In this document: in pieces, positions 1 through 8,900 of the stretch
How positions within the stretch are numbered: position 1 is the stretch's first letter
Layout: each line of letters begins with the position of its first letter
NCBI GenBank assembly: GCA_002469915.1
Contig: DKOG01000045.1
Span: forward strand, 1-11,188
Source: Bacteroidetes bacterium UBA7368
GTDB taxonomy: Bacteria > Bacteroidota > Rhodothermia > Rhodothermales > UBA10348
Direction: 5' to 3'
Length of the DNA stretch: 11,188 nucleotides
Made by a program: the position numbers and the translations under genes
Notes under the pieces: generated by a model
What the model was told of the DNA's origin: nothing
Databases searched by the model: none
Seen by the model: the letters and a program-made list of their open reading frames with translations, nothing else

Positions 1-1410
1 GGCCATGACCGCGACCACGCTCAGGGCGAGGATGACACGAACGGCGGGAAATGGTTTAGACAGCGCGACGGTTGGCTGCAATCGGGTTGAGGTGGCCTCT
101 AGACGGAGCAGCCGAATTTTTTCGAAGACCGCAATTAGTGCCGGAAGAACGATTAACATCGCAATCAAGGCGAATAAAATACCTGTCCCCGCCATGAATC
201 CGAACTGGGAAAACCCCCTAAAATCAGCGACAACGAGGACAAACAAGGCTAGAGATGTCGTAAGGGCCCCAATCGTAATGGCCTGGCCCGTACTTAAGAA
301 TGTGGACTCGGCAGCATCAATGACTGATTTGCCAAGCGCCCGTTCTTCCGAATACCGTGCGTAGAAGTGAATACCAAAGTCTATGCCTAGTCCGAACAAA
401 ACCAGACCAAGCGTAGATGTCATCAGGTTCAATTCGCCATACACGATAAATGCTAAGCCAAACGTCCATGAAAGACTCATCAAAAGAGGTAACCCAATTA
501 CAACGGCCATGACCGGCATTCGAGCAATTTCGGCAAGGAGAATGCGTCCTTTGAGGGTTCCACCTGCCCTAGCTGTATAGGATTTGTAGAAGAAGTACAA
601 CACGACCATCAGGAGAACAGCGAAAACACCCGACCCGAAAGAGTCCAGCACATCTTGTTGAATCGTCTTCACCTCAATCATCTGCCTAAGAAGGCGCCCC
701 GCGAGAGTCACTTTCATTTCAGGAGCGATGGACGTCGGGTTTAATTCAGCGACCAGCTGCTCAAGGTCTGCATACGCTGACTCTATGAACTGGATGTCAG
801 CGGCCTGCGCCGGAAAAAAGCGAAGCACCATCGTTAGACTATCGTCCGAAATAGGGTATTCCTTCGAAACGATTTCGTTGTAAATCGAGGCTAGCTCTTC
901 ACCTACCGAGTCTGGTTCTACATCTTCATCTTCGAGATCGAAGTAAAACGGTGAGGCTTCTAAACGGGCTTGCTCAATCTGATCATCCAGCCAGCCATCC
1001 AGTAAATCAAGTTCTGCCGGTGTCGCAAAATAGAGTGCATTGTCTTTCAGAAATTCCGTGTCCTTGCGGTATTCTACCCGCTGGAAGTACGGCTCCTCGT
1101 AGGACTCACCCTTAAGTGCGAGGACGGCCGGAATGAGTTGCTCTGCGAATGCTTTGTTGGACTCGAACGAGTCACTTTCAATGGCAATGGCCGCTTCACT
1201 TTCTCCCCCAACCGTATCCCGCAAGCGCTCTAACGCTTGGGAGCTGGAGTATTCAGCCGGAATCAGATTAGCCAGATCGGTGTCAATGGTAAGCCGCATG
1301 GCTGACCGAACTCCGAAAACAGAAAACAACAAGGCGACCAAGAGGACGAGAGGTGCATACTTCACGACACCCCGGATCATTGGTCCAAGTCGATTGAAAA
1401 ATGTATGCAT
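1..1410 (-). CDS. RND/MMPL-family exporter, N-terminal 470 residues (partial at window edge)
   Basis: This is an inner-membrane transporter of the RND superfamily, closest in style to MMPL/HpnN-like putative lipid or hydrophobic-compound exporters driven by the proton gradient. The minus-strand frame is open from an ATG at 1410-1408 to base 1 with no stop, so the C-terminal half lies outside the window. A first membrane helix spans about residues 14-33, followed by a large acidic periplasmic domain (about 34-250). A run of hydrophobic helices from about 255 to 425 follows, and the start of the next helix (ending VVAVMA) lies at the edge. The motif GIDFGIHFYARY, with Asp at residue 344, matches the conserved TM4 segment of this family, whose Asp takes part in proton relay. 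No Shine-Dalgarno is visible before the ATG. The gene is divergent from the MaoC gene. The substrate cannot be told from sequence. Confidence 0.9.
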   Translation of the reverse strand, partial: MHTFFNRLGPMIRGVVKYAPLVLLVALLFSVFGVRSAMRLTIDTDLANLIPAEYSSSQALERLRDTVGGESEAAIAIESDSFESNKAFAEQLIPAVLALKGESYEEPYFQRVEYRKDTEFLKDNALYFATPAELDLLDGWLDDQIEQARLEASPFYFDLEDEDVEPDSVGEELASIYNEIVSKEYPISDDSLTMVLRFFPAQAADIQFIESAYADLEQLVAELNPTSIAPEMKVTLAGRLLRQMIEVKTIQQDVLDSFGSGVFAVLLMVVLYFFYKSYTARAGGTLKGRILLAEIARMPVMAVVIGLPLLMSLSWTFGLAFIVYGELNLMTSTLGLVLFGLGIDFGIHFYARYSEERALGKSVIDAAESTFLSTGQAITIGALTTSLALFVLVVADFRGFSQFGFMAGTGILFALIAMLIVLPALIAVFEKIRLLRLEATSTRLQPTVALSKPFPAVRVILALSVVAVMA

Positions 1411-1669
1411 CTTAAAAAGTTAGCGGTCAGAGTCAATCACGAGTGCTTTTGCACGGAGGTCGTCGAACCCTCAGATCCCCCTTTAGGTTCGGAAAGAAGG
1501 TAGGGTTTAAGGGGTTAGATCGCGTTCTAGGTGCAATACTCTTGAATTTCATGCCTGCAACCTCGCCGAATAGCCTCATTGTGCCTTAGGTTTGCACATG
1601 ATGATCGGACTCCGTTCAGGGCCCTTTTATCTTCTAAGGCATCCCCTTATTTCGAATCAGCACAAATCC
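1411..1669. promoter_or_regulatory. Divergent intergenic region between exporter and MaoC genes
   Basis: No gene is supported in these 259 bp. The region must carry the promoters for two divergent genes. An imperfect inverted repeat joins GATCCCCCTT (1474-1483) with AAGGGG-TTA-GATC (1509-1521), giving a 10-bp stem with a 3-nt bulge. TAGGTTTG at 1587-1594 matches the Bacteroidota -7 promoter form TAnnTTTG and would start transcription near 1600, about 70 nt before the MaoC start. I find no matching upstream TTTG element at the usual distance, so that promoter call is weak. No convincing -35/-10 pair is seen on the minus strand for the exporter. Confidence 0.35.
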
Positions 1670-2101
1670 ATGAGTATCAATCCGAACACCTACGACGCAC
1701 TTGAAGTAGGGCAATCCGCTACCATTACTCGATTTATTTCAGCTGCAGATGTTCAAACATTTGCTGACGTGACGGGAGACGACAATCCTATTCATATTAA
1801 TGCTGAGTATGCTGAAACCACACGCTTTGGCAAGCCGATCGTGCATGGAATTTTCCTGCTTGGCATCATTTCCAAAGCTCTAGGTCGTGACTTTCCTGGT
1901 CCTGGATGCATCGCGGTCTCCATTCAGGCCCGTTTTCTGCGCCCCGTTCCGGTCGACTCTGAAATCACAGTTGAAGTGAAAGTGGCCGAAAAGATTGAAA
2001 AGTATCGCCACATTAAAATGAAAACCTACATCTACCTGAACAAGAAGATGTGCGTGGGCGGCGAAGCTATTCTCATTCCCCCAGGAGAAACAACCATCTA
2101 G
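1670..2101 (+). CDS. MaoC-like (R)-specific enoyl-CoA hydratase (PhaJ type)
   Basis: A single hot-dog-fold protein of 143 residues, the usual size of PhaJ-type hydratases, which add water to trans-2-enoyl-CoA to give (R)-3-hydroxyacyl-CoA in the cytoplasm. The diagnostic motif is GDDNPIH (residues 36-42) followed by KPIVHG (55-60). By family knowledge Asp37 and His42 would be the catalytic pair. The ATG at 1670 is preferred because MSINPNTYDALEVGQ begins where the family begins. In-frame starts at 1592 (TTG) and 1598/1601 (ATG) would add up to 26 residues with no fold equivalent, and they sit on or beside the candidate promoter. No polyhydroxyalkanoate or fatty-acid genes are adjacent, so the pathway is unknown; a role in (R)-hydroxyacyl supply or fatty-acid turnover is inference. 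It converges on the M48 gene with only 9 bp between stops. Confidence 0.88.
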   Translation: MSINPNTYDALEVGQSATITRFISAADVQTFADVTGDDNPIHINAEYAETTRFGKPIVHGIFLLGIISKALGRDFPGPGCIAVSIQARFLRPVPVDSEITVEVKVAEKIEKYRHIKMKTYIYLNKKMCVGGEAILIPPGETTI

Positions 2102-2110
2102 TGCCAGCAG

Positions 2111-3604
2111 CTAGCGAACGATTTTATAGATCATTCCTGCTGGAACTCGTGCGTTCAATTCAACTTGGTTCAAAATGGCCAGCGTTAAAGGATCCACACT
2201 TTGTCCGGATACTAATGCGTTGAACGTCGTCGTATTTCTGACGGTTCGCAAGGCGACTCGACTCGGTTGCTTTGATAAAATGGCCTGATTAGTCTCTTGT
2301 CTGAATCCCTGCATGGTGGAAGAAAAGCTTCCCGCATAGGTAGACCACTGATTTTTCAGCGCCATTCCGGTAAACGAGAAGACACTTCCTGCATACTCGA
2401 TGTATTGCACTCGGAGGCGAAGAGCATTCCCTTCACTATCAGAGGCGTCAGCAATAACGTAATGGGATGGTAACCCACCGGCCTGTCCCAGCCCTGATTC
2501 CACCACCTGCATGCCTTCCTGAGCCTTAAAGGCATCAGCTGCTTCGCGGGCCCGACCATACGACGCCTCAATAGCGAAGACAACGACAGCTTGCTGATTT
2601 TCTGGAACCATCACAACCTGAGTAGGCTGGTTGATCGCTTGAAACCCTGATGGCACCGGAAAACGGAATTTCATCTGTGGATGGTAAAAGACGCCAGCTT
2701 GCACAAATCCCTGACGGGGATCTTCTCCATACACTAATCCATGAACGTGCCTAAAAAGAGAAGAGCGTCCCACTTTGTTCATGGGAAAATCAGCCGCATA
2801 ACGCTGGCTACGTTGCTGGATATAGATTTCTCGATTGCCCGGGTCAGGGTGCGACGAGAGAAGGCTCGGCAATGCGGCTCCGGCTTTATCACTGAGTCGT
2901 TTTAGGGATCGGAAAAACGCAGCGCCTTCGGCTGCTCGATATCCGGCCATTGCCGCATATTCAACTCCTAACTGATCAGATTCTGACTCGGCATCTCGAC
3001 CGTATTTGAGAAACATCAACTGAGTCGCCGTGCCACCAACATCCATCACGTTTTGCGCGGCATTACCTCCTAGCACGGCTTGGCCTCCAATCGCTCCAAG
3101 AAGCAGAGCGCCCATACCAAACTGCTGACGACGCATAGCGCGCGAGCCATGCCTGCCCACTATATGACCAATTTCATGTCCCAGTACAACGGCTAGTTGG
3201 GCTTCGTTTTCGAGATGAGCCAGTAATCCACGGGTCACATATACAAAGCCTCCTGGCAAGGCAAAGGCATTCACGACCGGACTGTCGAGTACACGAAAAT
3301 GAAACGGCATATTGGCCCATACCGGGTCTACATCCCCTCGCCGAACATGACTGACACGCACCAGCGCTTGGCCTAGTGAATCCACATACTGGGCCAGATC
3401 TCGATCGTCATATTCTCCATATTGAGCAACAATCGAGGCATCTGATTCTGATCCAATTTGGATCTCTTCTTGCGGAGACCAAGCGTAGCCAAACGATTTT
3501 CGTCCTGAAATAGGGTTCACGGATGATGCGCACCCGGCGGCAAAAACCAGTAAGAGAGCGACTGTGATCGTCGAGTGTATGGAGGATCTCTGCATTGTAC
3601 TCAT
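2111..3604 (-). CDS. M48-family zinc metalloprotease, lipoprotein
   Basis: A 497-residue predicted periplasmic protease anchored by lipid. The N-terminus has a basic start, a hydrophobic stretch (about 13-22) and a lipobox FAAG-C with Cys25 as the predicted lipidated residue. The peptidase M48 domain covers about residues 40-270. It contains the zinc motif HEIGH (143-147) and a downstream ESESD segment, where Glu206 is the likely third ligand and Asp210 the conserved partner. The C-terminal part (about 300-497) matches the extra region of COG4784-type putative Zn-dependent proteases and ends in a LysM-like stretch (about 450-497, ending PAGMIYKIVR). Relatives such as BepA and LoiP act in outer-membrane protein quality control; that role here is inference. 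The ATG overlaps the recF stop as ATGA (3604-3601), so translation is probably coupled to recF. An alternative start three codons in (M4) would keep the signal peptide. Confidence 0.9.
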   Translation of the reverse strand: MSTMQRSSIHSTITVALLLVFAAGCASSVNPISGRKSFGYAWSPQEEIQIGSESDASIVAQYGEYDDRDLAQYVDSLGQALVRVSHVRRGDVDPVWANMPFHFRVLDSPVVNAFALPGGFVYVTRGLLAHLENEAQLAVVLGHEIGHIVGRHGSRAMRRQQFGMGALLLGAIGGQAVLGGNAAQNVMDVGGTATQLMFLKYGRDAESESDQLGVEYAAMAGYRAAEGAAFFRSLKRLSDKAGAALPSLLSSHPDPGNREIYIQQRSQRYAADFPMNKVGRSSLFRHVHGLVYGEDPRQGFVQAGVFYHPQMKFRFPVPSGFQAINQPTQVVMVPENQQAVVVFAIEASYGRAREAADAFKAQEGMQVVESGLGQAGGLPSHYVIADASDSEGNALRLRVQYIEYAGSVFSFTGMALKNQWSTYAGSFSSTMQGFRQETNQAILSKQPSRVALRTVRNTTTFNALVSGQSVDPLTLAILNQVELNARVPAGMIYKIVR

Positions 3605-4755
3605 GATAGAGAAGGGGATTCTTCAGGTGTTGGGTCCACTTTCCCACCGGCAAACACCGGTATGGTGTGGCAGTCGTGACCCGCTAAATGATTATGAACA
3701 ATTTCTTTTCTGGCAGCCGTCGTAATACTCTGACCAATAGAATCAGAACCCAAGATGTCTAGGAAAGCGGTAATCCTCTCAGGATCGAGATTGTCAAATA
3801 TATCGTCCAAAAGCAATATCGGCATTTCCTCTGTGCGCTCTCGCAGATAGGCGTATTGCGCCAACTTCAACGCCATTCCAAAAGTACGATGTTGTCCTTG
3901 CGATGCGTACCTGCGAACAGGCAAGGCACCTAAAAACATATCCAGATCATCTCGGTGTGGGCCAACAAGCGTCATGCCCCTGTCTATTTCGTGGCGTGAT
4001 TTTAACTGTATTAACTCTCGGTAGCGGGATTCTACAGATTCAGAAGGTGCAGACTGATCTGAAAGGGGTTCATACTGGATAGAAGGGCGCTCTACCACAT
4101 CGGCGATGCGGGAATACTCTTTCTCAAGGTGAATTGAAAAGGCCTCCACAAACTCGATTCGATCTTCTATGATGGCAGCGCCGTAGCGAATCAGCTCTTC
4201 GGTCCAGGAAGAAAGCAGAATAGAATCTGGCTGTTGTCTACGCTTCCTAGATGTTTGAAGGAGTTCATTGCGTTGTTTTAATGCCTTCCGGTAGCGCAAT
4301 AAATTGTCCAGGTACAACGAACTGGCCTGCGAGACAATATTGTCCAAGAAGCGCCTTCTCACTTCTGGTCCCTCGGATGTTAGCTTATGATCGTCCGGCG
4401 AAAACACGACGATGGGAAAGCGACCCACTAAATCCGCCATGCGCTCAAGCGAAGATCCTCCGATAAACACTTTTTTGCCCTCACCAGGCATAAAGGCTAC
4501 ACGTACCTTTATTTCTCCACGATGATCGGATTCAAATACACCTTCGACTTCGTACAATGCAGCACCTTTACGTAACACGTAGCGGTCCCGCGATGTTAAA
4601 AAACTACGCGACAGACACAGCGTGTGTACCGCTTCCAATATGTTCGTTTTGCCTACGCCGTTTGCTCCTACAAGTAGATTCATGCGATCATCAAACCGAA
4701 CCTGAGATTCTTCGTGGCCCCGGTAGTTCTTAAGATGTAAGGACTTGATGATCAC
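3601..4755 (-). CDS. recF: DNA replication/repair protein RecF
   Basis: RecF is an SMC-like ATPase that binds gapped DNA and, with RecO and RecR, loads RecA at stalled or damaged replication forks. The protein has 384 residues, slightly longer than the usual 350-375. The N-terminus IKSLHLKNYRGH is the classic RecF opening. Walker A GANGVGKT is at 30-37, the ABC signature YASQGQ at 283-288, and Walker B PILLLDDIFDNLD at 312-324 with Asp317/Asp318. The start is GTG at 4755-4753: an in-frame TAG only four codons upstream excludes longer forms, and the family start matches. The last residues (after about 372) form a low-complexity acidic/Ser-Pro tail. recF is commonly beside dnaA/dnaN or, in Bacteroidota, followed by a DUF721 gene; here it is followed by an M48 protease through an ATGA overlap and is divergent from murQ. 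Confidence 0.96.
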   Translation of the reverse strand: MIIKSLHLKNYRGHEESQVRFDDRMNLLVGANGVGKTNILEAVHTLCLSRSFLTSRDRYVLRKGAALYEVEGVFESDHRGEIKVRVAFMPGEGKKVFIGGSSLERMADLVGRFPIVVFSPDDHKLTSEGPEVRRRFLDNIVSQASSLYLDNLLRYRKALKQRNELLQTSRKRRQQPDSILLSSWTEELIRYGAAIIEDRIEFVEAFSIHLEKEYSRIADVVERPSIQYEPLSDQSAPSESVESRYRELIQLKSRHEIDRGMTLVGPHRDDLDMFLGALPVRRYASQGQHRTFGMALKLAQYAYLRERTEEMPILLLDDIFDNLDPERITAFLDILGSDSIGQSITTAARKEIVHNHLAGHDCHTIPVFAGGKVDPTPEESPSLS

Positions 4756-4911
4756 AGTCTGGATCTAGCTCCGTCTTTTTTGCGCTTTTCAGGATATTAT
4801 CGCTCTTTTTGGGGTACGCTGAGGGAGAGTTTTCGTTCGGTGCTTGATTACCGTTTTGAAACCCTTCAACTTGCCTACAAGAGGCACGTAATCCATCCAA
4901 TCTAGGTTCGA
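4756..4911. promoter_or_regulatory. Divergent promoter region between recF and murQ
   Basis: These 156 bp separate two divergent operons (recF-M48 and murQ-mfd) and should hold both promoters. On the plus strand TATTAT at 4795-4800 resembles a -10 box but lacks a good -35 at 16-18 bp. On the minus strand the overlapping GATAAT is equally unsupported. A small hairpin (TGCCT 4872-4876, AGGCA 4882-4886, 5-nt loop) lies in the murQ leader about 25 nt before its start codon. No Shine-Dalgarno is visible before murQ. Short open frames crossing the region on the minus strand are out of frame with recF and have no recognisable content. Confidence 0.35.
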
Positions 4912-5847
4912 ATGAGCAACGCTCCACCACTGTTTAACGAAATCCAGAAGCTGGCCACCGAACAGCGTAATCCGCGATCCATGCAAATAGATACTGCATC
5001 GGTACGCGATATTCTCGAGATTATGAACGCTGAAGACCAACTGGTCGCAGAAGCCGTCGGGACTCAGCTAGATGCCATAGAAATCGCAGTAAACCATATT
5101 GTTCATGCATTTCAACAAGGTGGACGCCTGTTTTATGCTGGAGCTGGTACCAGTGGACGACTAGGGATCCTGGATGCCTCTGAGTGTCCACCCACATTTG
5201 GTACGAACCCAGAAATGGTTCAAGGCCTAATTGCAGGGGGGCTTCCTGCTGTTTTTCAAGCCCAAGAAGGTGCTGAGGATTTGGAAGAAAATGGAAAACT
5301 TGCACTCATCGAGGCCGGCGTTACGGCCAAGGATGTGGTATGCGGAATTGCCGCCAGTCGACGCACACCCTACGTTGTGGGGGCTGTGAATTGGGCTCGG
5401 GAAATCGGGTGTAAAACACTCTTTATCACGTGTACCCCCCGTTCAGCATTTTCGCTCGATGTAGATGTGCCCATTTGTCCAGTAGTAGGACCCGAAGTCG
5501 TAATGGGCTCAACTCGCATGAAAAGTGGGACGGCACAAAAACTGGTTCTCAATATGCTTACCACTGCATCCATGATCCGAATGGGCAAGGTTTACGAGAA
5601 CATGATGGTTGATCTGCAGATGACCAACGCCAAACTGGTGGAACGATCTAAACGAACGGTAATGATGGCTACAAGTGTAGATTATGGGGAAGCCACGTCC
5701 TTGCTGGATCAAGCAGGAGGACATGTAAAAACAGCACTTGTCATCAATTTATCCGGCGTGAGTGCACAGGAAGCAAGAGAACGGCTGGAGGCAGCCTCAG
5801 GTTTTGTTCGCTATGCCATACTGGGCGAGGCCTATTCTCCAGCATAA
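4912..5847 (+). CDS. murQ: N-acetylmuramic acid 6-phosphate etherase MurQ
   Basis: MurQ cleaves the D-lactyl ether of MurNAc-6-phosphate to give GlcNAc-6-phosphate and D-lactate in cytoplasmic peptidoglycan recycling. At 311 residues it has the family length (about 300). The N-terminal segment LATEQRNPRSMQID matches the family opening. The SIS domain carries GAGTSGRLGILDASECPPTFG-type residues from 77 on, with Glu91 in SECPPTF as one expected catalytic acid and EGAED (119-123, probably Glu122) holding the second. The second signature VVGPEVVMGSTRMKSGTAQK (191-210) and the following NMMVDLQ stretch (230-236) are intact. No AnmK, MurP or NagZ gene is in the window, so the source of MurNAc-6P is not shown. 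The ATG has no visible Shine-Dalgarno. It is the first gene of a probable two-gene unit with mfd, 79 bp downstream. Confidence 0.96.
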   Translation: MSNAPPLFNEIQKLATEQRNPRSMQIDTASVRDILEIMNAEDQLVAEAVGTQLDAIEIAVNHIVHAFQQGGRLFYAGAGTSGRLGILDASECPPTFGTNPEMVQGLIAGGLPAVFQAQEGAEDLEENGKLALIEAGVTAKDVVCGIAASRRTPYVVGAVNWAREIGCKTLFITCTPRSAFSLDVDVPICPVVGPEVVMGSTRMKSGTAQKLVLNMLTTASMIRMGKVYENMMVDLQMTNAKLVERSKRTVMMATSVDYGEATSLLDQAGGHVKTALVINLSGVSAQEARERLEAASGFVRYAILGEAYSPA

Positions 5848-5926
5848 ATGCGCGAACCACCCGTTTACGAATCAGTAGATGGATCCGTCGTCTCCCCCTT
5901 AAGCCTTTCAATCAGCTCGATCTCCT

Positions 5927-8900
5927 TTGTCTCTCTCGGCCATATATCAGAACATTACCTCAGCATCCTTTTCAAAACGACTCGGAGAGTGGGTAACCTC
6001 AACACCGTATGACACAGAAGTTGGCGAGCACATGTCAGTGCGCGGCGCTGCCGGGTCATTGCCTGCTTTTCTGACTGCACTAGCTCACGAACGGGCCAAG
6101 CGCCCATTGCTCTGCGTACTAGAAGACCCGGATAGCGCCGCGTTTTTTTGCTCCGATCTCCAACAAATTATTGGATCTGAAGACAGCGTCGTATTACTAC
6201 CGCCATCGGATAACCGACCGTTTGATTCCGAGCACGTTCCTGACCCGGCACCTGTCATTCAGCGGGCAGATGTCATGCAACGCTTGGTCGACAATTTCTC
6301 GGGCATCATCGTGACATCAGTCGAGGCTCTCATTGAGAAAATGCCTCCCTCTGATCAGGTTGAACAGGCTTCGATGGATCTGCAGAACGGTATGGAAGTC
6401 GATCCAAAAGAATTGATTGAACGTTTAGTGGGACAGGGGTTTACGCGTACAGAGTTCGTGGAGCAACCCGGTGATCTTGCCTTGCGCGGGGGCATTTTGG
6501 ACATCTTTCCATTTACCGGTGCTTTTCCGATCCGAATCGAATATTTCGGTGACGAAATAGATTCCATCAGGGAGTTTGATATTCATACGCAGCGCTCTGT
6601 TAGTCGCCGAACTTCAGCCCGCATCGTTCCCAACATGGATGCGTCGGCCGATGAAAGCGAAGGAGCGCGCATTCCGCTAACAGATCATTTTCGAGGAACA
6701 GGCGGCTTACTAACCCTCATCAACAGTGCTCAACTATACGATGCCGCGACAGCGACTTTTAACGCCCGTGACGAGGCCCGGCAGGCCGCTATTACGCGCG
6801 ATGAAGATGTAGCTGGAACGAGTGATTTTTTTCTCAACGAAGCTGAGCTCCGCACTGCGCTTTACCCATTTCCTTGCCTTCATTTAGGACCGTTTCAAGA
6901 GGATGTTGACGAACGCATAGAGGTGAGTTCAAGACCGCAACCCTCGTTCAACACGCGTATCGCTCAGCTTCGACGACGCCTACAAGAAAACCATCAAAAT
7001 GGCTTAAAAACTACCATTTTATGCGACAACCCCGGACAGGAAGGTCGTATGATGGAGTTGCTTGAGGAAGACCTTGAAGCAGGCAGAACGGCTCTTAAAG
7101 TAGAGTCTCTTCATCGTGGTTTTGAAGTGGATGAACTTCAACTCGCTTTGTACACGGACCATGAGATATTTGACCGGTATCATCGCCCAACCGCCCGTAA
7201 GCAAAAACAGCGGTATGGTGGGATTAGCCTGCGAGAGCTTCAGCACCTTACACCTGGCGATTTCGTGGTCCATATTGACTACGGAGTGGGAAAGTTTGGC
7301 GGTTTAGAACGAATTGTTGTTCGGGAACGCAAGCAAGAGGTCGTGCGGTTACTTTATCTGAACGGCGACGTGTTATACGTTAACGTCAATGCCCTTTACA
7401 AGCTGCACAAGTACAAAGGGAAGGAAGGCCATCAGCCTGCATTAACCAAGCTAGGATCGGGGCAGTGGGAGAAAGCCAAATCCCGCACTAAGTCTCGTGT
7501 TAAGGATATCGCTCGGGATCTCATTAGACTGTACGCAAAACGAAAACAGTCCGATGGATTCGCTTTTGGACCGGATACTATTTGGCAGCAAGAGCTCGAA
7601 GCCTCTTTTCAATTTGAGGATACGCCAGACCAGGCTGCCTCTAGCGAAGCCGTTAAGGCTGACATGGAAAACCCGGTTCCAATGGACCGCTTAGTTTGCG
7701 GCGATGTTGGGTTTGGAAAAACTGAGATTGCCATCAGAGCCGCTTTCAAGGCCGTTCAAGACGGAAAGCAGGTAGCCATTCTCGTGCCGACAACCGTGCT
7801 GGCAATGCAGCACTATCGAACATTTTCAAAGCGCCTTGCCAACTACCCGGTCAATATTGGTGTTCTTTCACGGTTTCGGTCATCGGCACAGCTCAAGGAA
7901 ACCATCAGCGATTTAAAGACCGGTAAGATTGATTTGGTGATCGGGACCCATCGATTGGTTTCCAAGGACGTTGAATTCAGCGAACTAGGCCTGCTTATCG
8001 TTGACGAAGAGCAACGCTTTGGGGTAGGTATGAAGGAAAAGCTGAGGAAGCTCAAGGTATCCATCGATACGCTCACGCTCACAGCTACGCCAATTCCTAG
8101 AACTCTGCAGTTCTCCTTAATGGGCGCGCGCGATCTATCCATCATTGCTACGGCACCGCCCAACCGCCAGCCCATCAATACCGAGATTCACACCTTTGAC
8201 AAGGATGTCATCCGAGACGCCCTGCTTTATGAAATAAACAGAGGTGGTCAGGTCTTTTTCATACACAACCGAGTACAATCCATCAACGAAATCAATGCCA
8301 TGCTTCGCATGCTGGTTCCTGACATCCGTATTCAAACGGCTCATGGACAGATGAAAGGACCCGATCTCGAGAGGGTCATGATGGAGTTTGTTGAAGGCAA
8401 GTTCGACGTATTGGTCAGTACGAATATCATTGAGAACGGTCTAGATATCTCAAATGCCAATACCATCATCATCAATCGTGCCGATCATTTCGGGCTAGCT
8501 GAACTCCATCAGCTAAGAGGAAGAGTGGGAAGATCAGATCGCAAAGCATTTTGCTATCTGCTCGTCCCCTCGGTACATGGATTGACTCGAGAGTCCAAAC
8601 AGAGACTTCAAGCTGTCGAAGAATTCAGTGACCTGGGAAGCGGTTTCCATTTGGCCATGCGAGATCTCGATATACGCGGGGCCGGTAATATGTTGGGCGC
8701 CGAACAAAGTGGGGTCATTGCAGACGTAGGTTTCGAAACCTACCATCGCATATTAGACGAAGCGGTTGAAGACCTACGATCGGAAGAGTTTTCTGATCTC
8801 TTTGATTCGCCGAGAACACCCCGTTCAAAAGAGACCCTCGTTGAAGTAGATGAAGATGCATTTATTCCTGAGACGTATTTGTCCAATCGAATAGAGCGAC

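Noticed and set aside
5..580. Open frames on the plus strand at 5-364 and 383-580, plus 1133-1423
   Set aside because: They are shadows of the minus-strand exporter gene, which is open without interruption from 1410 to 1 and shows clear RND/MMPL motifs; the plus-strand translations have no recognisable features.
1443..1597. Short GTGC...GCAC repeats at 1443-1454 and 1581-1597
   Set aside because: Four-base arms with different spacers are too short to separate from chance.
1592..1669. Upstream in-frame starts extending the MaoC protein by up to 26 residues
   Set aside because: The extension has no counterpart in the hot-dog fold family, and the candidate promoter overlaps it.
4730..5040. Minus-strand frames overlapping the recF and murQ starts
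   Set aside because: Out of frame with recF, no known motifs, and they overlap well-supported coding sequence.
5420..5440. CACGTG core inside murQ as a third parS site
   Set aside because: Flanks differ from the consensus at about five positions, and it lies within ordinary conserved murQ coding sequence.
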